Assembly: GCA_964403795.1 (NCBI GenBank)
Contig: CAYOHP010000049.1
Location: forward strand, 1-41,102
Source: CAYOHP01 sp964403795 [NCBI: uncultured bacterium]
Lineage (GTDB): Bacteria; Muiribacteriota; UBA6191; CAZXTJ01
Direction: 5' to 3'
DNA: 41,102 nt
Part shown: positions 37,325-41,102 of the stretch, one piece after another
Layout of the letters: each line of letters starts with the position of its first letter
Numbering within the stretch: the stretch's first letter is position 1
The notes under the pieces: generated by a model
Seen by the model: the letters and a program-made list of their open reading frames with translations, nothing else
Told to the model about the DNA's origin: nothing
Databases searched by the model: none
Program-made: the position numbers and the translations under genes

Positions 37325-40258
37325 TTGACCACGCCCGAGGCGCTGATCGGCCGGTCGCTAGGCCCCTATCGGATCGTCGAGGAGATCGGTCGCGGCGGCA
37401 TGGCGGTCGTGTTCCGGGCCGTCGACGACCAGGAGGACCGCGAGGTCGCGCTCAAGGTCCTCTCCACCGACTTCACGCAGGACCTCCGTGCTCTCGAACG
37501 CTTCCACCGCGAGGCCGAGACCTGCCGGGGTCTGAACCACCCCAACATCATCCGGATCTTCGGGATCGGGGAGCAGGACGGCCTGCACTACTTCGCCATG
37601 GAGTTCCTTCCCCACAAGTCGCTCCACGACCTGGTGAAGTCCGAGGGGAAGCTCACCATCGACCGGTCGGTGGCCACCGTGCGGTCCACCCTGGCCGGAC
37701 TCGGGGCCGCCCATGCCAAGGGCGTGATCCACCGCGACCTGAAGCCCGAGAACATCATGATGAATGCCGAGGGACGGCCGGTCCTGGTGGACTTCGGGAT
37801 CGCCAAGACCAGCAAGGGGCACCGGCTCACCCAGACCGGGGTGCTGCTCGGGACTCCCTACTACATGTCCCCGGAGCAGATCACCGGCAAGGAGGTCGGC
37901 ATCCCCTCCGACCTCTACTCCATGGGGGTGGTGCTCTACGAACTCCTGACCGCCGAGGTCCCCTTCCAGGCGGACTCGACGTTCATGATCACCTACAAGC
38001 ACTGCACCGAGCCCCCGCCGCCGCCCCGCAAGCTGAATCCCGACATCGGCGAGGACCTCGAGAAGGTGGTCCTGAAGTCGCTCGAGAAGGACCTGCGCAA
38101 GCGCTACCAGAGCGCCGAGGAGTTCTCGGTCGATCTCGAGCGGGTGCAGCGGGGCGACTCGGTGGCCATCGAGGTCACCAGGAAGCGCGACATCTTCGAT
38201 CTCCCCGAGTTCGCGTCCGGGATGGAGCACTACCGGGCCAAGCGCTACGCCGAGGCGCGGGAGCACTGGACCCGGGTCATCGAGGGGACCCCGGAACCCG
38301 AGTTCCAGGCCGAGGCGAACCGCTGGTCCGCCACCGCCTACTTCGACCAGGGCGACTTCCTCCAGGCGTTGCATGGCTTCCGGGAGACCGCCCGCCGCTG
38401 GCCCGACTCCGAGGAGGCCCGCCGGGTCCCGATCTACGTCGACGGGTGCTGCTTCCAGCAGCACCTGAAAGGCGAGCAGATCCTCCTGGAGAAGGGCTCC
38501 CGGGCCGCCCTGACCTGCTTCCGGGACTTCCTCGACCTGCTCGACGCCGAAGGGGTCTCCGAGGAGGAGAAGGCCGAGAGCCACTGGGTCCAGCAGGTGA
38601 TGCGACGGACCCGGGAACTCGAGGAAAGGATCCGTCGCTGGAACCTCCTCAAGTGGACCCTGGTGGCGGTCTCCGTCGGGTGCCTCCTCGGGGCCTTCGG
38701 GCTCTTCCTCTACTTCCGCTACGTGGATCCGCTCGCCGGGCACCTGGTGCGGGCCAGGTACGAGGAGGTGCGGGGCCACGACGACGGCATGGTGGCCGAG
38801 TACCGCGCCGCCCTCCGGCTCAACCCCGATCACGCTCCGGCCCTGGTCCGGCTGGCCCAGGGCCTCTACCGGATGGGCAAACCGGAGGAGGCCCGGGCCC
38901 TGGCCGAGAAGGTCGTCTCCCAGAAGGACCGCGATGCTGCGGCCCGGGTGCTGCTCGCCTCCATGGAGGCCACTTCGGGAGATCTCGAGGCCGCCCTCGC
39001 CCACCTCGAGCGGGCGGTGGCGCTCTCCCCGGAGGATCCCGGGATCTGGGATCAGCGGGGGGTCGTCGAAGGGCGCCTGGGGAGGGTGGAGGCCGAGCTC
39101 CGGAGCTACCAACAGGCCCTGCGCCTCCGCCCGGTCTACCCCGAGGCGATGAACCACCTGGCCCTGGCCCTGTGGCGACGCCGGGACGATCCGGCGAAGG
39201 CCCAGAAGGTCCTGGAGAAGGCCCGGAGCGTGGCGCCCGACTTCGCTCCCACCCACCACAACCTGGGCAAGCTCCTCATGGCGATGGGTCGCAGCGAGGA
39301 GGCGGAACGCTCGCTCCTCGAAGCGGTCCGCCACGATCCCACCGAGCCGGACACCCACTACCACCTGGCGATCCTCCACTCCCGGGCAGGCCTGCGCGAG
39401 AAGGCCACCAAGGAGCTGCTCGACGCAGTGCGCCATGCCAAGACCCTGGGCCGTCCCCGGGACCGGATCCACTACCTGCTGGGCCAGCTGCGGGAGGGTG
39501 TCGCCGCCGAGCTCTCGGGGAGCGAGGCCGCCCAGTACCGGGAAGAGGCCGAGTACCACTACAAGGAGGCATTGCTCCTGGTTCCCGGCGAGAAGTCCTA
39601 TGCCGAGCGCCTGGGGCGGTTCTACGCCTCCCAGGCGGCCTGGGAGAATGCTCTCGATGCCTGGGCCAGGTGGGCCGAGATCGACCCCGGGGACCCCGAG
39701 CCCCGGCTCCACATGGGCGAGTCGCTGATCCGCTCCGGAAGGCCCCAGGAGGCGCTGGCGCCGCTCGCCGAGGGCGTCCGCATCTCGGGCGGGACTGGAG
39801 CGCTGCACCGGACCATGGCCGAGGCCCTGCTGTCGCTCGGCAGGGTGGACGAGGCGGTCCGCCAGCTCGACCTTGCCCTGGCGAGGGATCCCGAGAGCCT
39901 CGAGGTCCACGCGGCCCGGGCTCCTGTCCTGCTCCGGGCCGGGAAGCTCCCGGAGGCGAGGGCCGCGGCCCTGGAGCTCGCGAACCGGGGAATCAAGGAT
40001 CCGAAGTCCCTCGCCACCTCCGGGAGGGTCCTGGCAGCTGCGGGTGACCCCCGGGAGGCCACCCGGATCCTGGAGTCCGCCCTGGCCATCGACCCGGACT
40101 TCGTCCCCGCTCTCTCGGCGCTGGGTCAGCTGCTCCTGGCCGAAGGCAAGACGGAGCGTGGCCGTGCGCTCCTCGAGCGCTCCCTGGCCAGGGAGCCGTT
40201 CCAGGACGAAGCCGCCCGCCTGAAGCAGCTTCTTGCCCGGTCCCGTCCGGGACCTTGA
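37325..40258 (+). CDS. Ser/Thr protein kinase with TM helix and long TPR domain
   Basis: A 977-residue PknB-type kinase. The N-terminal domain has GRGGMAVVF, Lys44 in VALKVL, HRDLKPEN, DFGIAKTS and LGTPYYMSPEQ, complete for activity. Residues about 290-430 are TPR-like or helical. One TM helix (about 441-467, TLVAVSVGCLLGAFGLFLYF) precedes about ten TPRs (about 480-970), for example AEYRAALRLNPDHAPALVRLAQGLYRMGKPEEA. The TPR array should be outside the cytoplasm and could sense or gather partner proteins. The start is TTG at 37325, with the family sequence beginning a few residues later; no strong ribosome-binding site is present. Confidence 0.93.
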   Translation: MTTPEALIGRSLGPYRIVEEIGRGGMAVVFRAVDDQEDREVALKVLSTDFTQDLRALERFHREAETCRGLNHPNIIRIFGIGEQDGLHYFAMEFLPHKSLHDLVKSEGKLTIDRSVATVRSTLAGLGAAHAKGVIHRDLKPENIMMNAEGRPVLVDFGIAKTSKGHRLTQTGVLLGTPYYMSPEQITGKEVGIPSDLYSMGVVLYELLTAEVPFQADSTFMITYKHCTEPPPPPRKLNPDIGEDLEKVVLKSLEKDLRKRYQSAEEFSVDLERVQRGDSVAIEVTRKRDIFDLPEFASGMEHYRAKRYAEAREHWTRVIEGTPEPEFQAEANRWSATAYFDQGDFLQALHGFRETARRWPDSEEARRVPIYVDGCCFQQHLKGEQILLEKGSRAALTCFRDFLDLLDAEGVSEEEKAESHWVQQVMRRTRELEERIRRWNLLKWTLVAVSVGCLLGAFGLFLYFRYVDPLAGHLVRARYEEVRGHDDGMVAEYRAALRLNPDHAPALVRLAQGLYRMGKPEEARALAEKVVSQKDRDAAARVLLASMEATSGDLEAALAHLERAVALSPEDPGIWDQRGVVEGRLGRVEAELRSYQQALRLRPVYPEAMNHLALALWRRRDDPAKAQKVLEKARSVAPDFAPTHHNLGKLLMAMGRSEEAERSLLEAVRHDPTEPDTHYHLAILHSRAGLREKATKELLDAVRHAKTLGRPRDRIHYLLGQLREGVAAELSGSEAAQYREEAEYHYKEALLLVPGEKSYAERLGRFYASQAAWENALDAWARWAEIDPGDPEPRLHMGESLIRSGRPQEALAPLAEGVRISGGTGALHRTMAEALLSLGRVDEAVRQLDLALARDPESLEVHAARAPVLLRAGKLPEARAAALELANRGIKDPKSLATSGRVLAAAGDPREATRILESALAIDPDFVPALSALGQLLLAEGKTERGRALLERSLAREPFQDEAARLKQLLARSRPGP

Positions 40259-40274
40259 GGCGATCCCGCGGTCC

Positions 40275-40304
40275 TTGGCGGGACCCGGCAGGGGCCGATA
40301 CAGT
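40275..40304 (+). promoter_or_regulatory. Candidate promoter of the chemoreceptor-like gene
   Basis: TTGGCG (40275-40280) and TACAGT (40299-40304) are 18 bases apart in the 82-bp gap after the kinase gene. The GTG at 40341 has an agggatc-type ribosome-binding site 6-10 bases upstream. Confidence 0.5.
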
Positions 40305-40340
40305 GGTTCCTGAACGTCTCCCGCGAGGCGAGGGATCCCG

Positions 40341-41102
40341 GTGCTGAAGATCTCGTTCCGTTCCCGCATGATCGGCTTCACGATCGGCTCCGCGCTGGCG
40401 GCGGCCGGCGCCCCGGCGCTGCTCCTGTGGGACTCCTTCGCCTTCATGGCGTTCGTGGTGGCCTGGTGGGGCGCCCTGGCGTGGTTCTTCCGCACCGCGG
40501 ACGGCCCGGTGCATGACCTCACCGCGGCGGTGACCGCGGTCGACGACGGGTTGGACCCGGGCGCCGACGAACTCCAGGGTGCGGTGGCCGCCTTCGAACG
40601 CCTGGGCACCCGGTTCCACGGGCTGCATGACCTGGTCAAGGACAACTCCAAGGAGATCAAGACCACCGCCAAGTCGATCGAGAAGTTCACCAACCTGCTG
40701 ACCACCGGGATCCGCACCCAGCACGCCTCGGTGGAGAAGACCGCCCACTCGATCGACAACCTGACCAGGACCGCCGAGGGCTTCTACCAGGCCAGCCAGC
40801 ACCTGGTCACCATCAGCCAGGAGAACTCGCTGTCCATGGGCGAGATGTCGGGATCGCTGAACCTGGTGGCCCAGAACGCCGAGCAGTCCAAGAAGCTCTT
40901 CGAGGAGGTGGTCGAGAAGGCCAAGACCTCCGCGGACGCCGCCGACAAGACCGCCCGGGGCATCGAGGACATCCGACGGGTCATGGGCAGCATCGAGTCG
41001 GTGATCGTGAACCTGGGGATCCGGCTCGAGCAGATCGGCGAGATCCTCGAGGTCATCAACAACATCGCCGAGCAGACCAACCTGCTGGCCTTGAACGCCG
41101 CC
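40341..41102 (+). CDS. Methyl-accepting chemotaxis-type protein (partial, 3' end outside window)
   Basis: The first 254 codons of an open frame that runs off the window. Two closely spaced N-terminal TM helices (about residues 10-50) have almost no outer loop, so there is no usual ligand-binding domain. A long helical coiled-coil follows, and the last visible residues (EVINNIAEQTNLLALNAA) are the conserved hairpin tip of chemoreceptor signalling domains, where CheA and CheW bind. No HAMP domain is evident between residues 50 and 120. It might sense membrane state or take input from a partner. GTG start chosen by the nearby ribosome-binding site and the first hydrophobic helix. Confidence 0.88.
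   Translation, partial: MLKISFRSRMIGFTIGSALAAAGAPALLLWDSFAFMAFVVAWWGALAWFFRTADGPVHDLTAAVTAVDDGLDPGADELQGAVAAFERLGTRFHGLHDLVKDNSKEIKTTAKSIEKFTNLLTTGIRTQHASVEKTAHSIDNLTRTAEGFYQASQHLVTISQENSLSMGEMSGSLNLVAQNAEQSKKLFEEVVEKAKTSADAADKTARGIEDIRRVMGSIESVIVNLGIRLEQIGEILEVINNIAEQTNLLALNAA

Noticed and set aside
37358-40759. A 1133-codon open frame on the minus strand
   Set aside because: It mirrors the kinase-TPR gene, which has complete kinase motifs; the antisense product has only repetitive Gly/Val/Asp/His sequence.

Overview
The window is chromosomal DNA from a very GC-rich bacterium (about 70 % by eye), densely coding on both strands, with many GTG and TTG starts and frequent 1-4 bp stop/start overlaps (ATGA, GTGA, TTGA). 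The gene set is bacterial: MEP-pathway isoprenoid genes, PlsY/GpsA phospholipid synthesis, Der GTPase, a CarD/CdnL regulator, MoaB, a chemoreceptor, four Ser/Thr protein kinases and several TPR/HEAT/beta-propeller membrane proteins. Such a mix of kinases and repeat proteins is usual in Planctomycetota, Acidobacteriota, Myxococcota and neighbouring uncultured phyla; the sequence alone does not let me choose. I saw no rRNA, tRNA, CRISPR array, transposase or phage gene, and no gene-free stretch above 300 bases (largest: 33656-33943, a hairpin-rich convergent gap, and 7917-8177, upstream of carD).

Layout. 73-6774 (minus): a DUF512 radical-SAM protein, der and plsY in a tight operon, then gpsA and an NHL-repeat lipoprotein, interrupted by a peroxiredoxin on the plus strand (2676-3113). 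6890-7916: His-rich moaB diverging from a small membrane protein across a region with an 18-bp perfect palindrome. 8178-13982 (plus): carD, ispE, a TPR/Ser-Thr kinase with an unusual C-terminus, dxr, and an SGNH-type esterase. 13942-17884: two more kinases with a methyltransferase between them. 17881-21267 (minus): orphan peptide-binding lipoprotein, GT-C type membrane protein and the third kinase, as an operon. 21375-27439 (plus): small TPR protein, acyl-CoA ligase, M48 protease with an added beta-sandwich domain, and a HEAT/TM/TPR protein, all overlapping. 27465-28903 (minus): Fn3-like lipoprotein and a multi-pass membrane protein. 29012-30111 (plus): a LysW-like zinc-ribbon protein with a hyperacidic tail and a hexapeptide-repeat acyltransferase. 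30160-33655: a small membrane-anchored protein and, facing away from it, a HEAT/TM/pseudopilin-like/beta-propeller fusion. 33944-36815: a response regulator fused to a Bergerat-fold ATPase, a TrmL-type methyltransferase plus a McrB-like AAA+ protein, and a two-TM protein. 36955-41102 (plus): a second small TPR protein, a large kinase-TM-TPR protein, and the start of a chemoreceptor-like protein cut by the window edge.

Functionally the window combines housekeeping steps (glycerol-3-phosphate to lysophosphatidate, isoprenoid precursors, ribosome assembly) with an extensive signalling layer: four Hanks-type kinases, a REC-ATPase and several proteins built as an extracytoplasmic repeat domain, one TM helix and a cytoplasmic domain. 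The most unusual items are the HEAT/pseudopilin/propeller fusion, the LysW-like acidic protein with its acyltransferase partner, the kinase with a possible histidine-kinase-like C-terminus, and a recurrent TANNNT box 6-9 bases upstream of several start codons that suggests leaderless transcripts.
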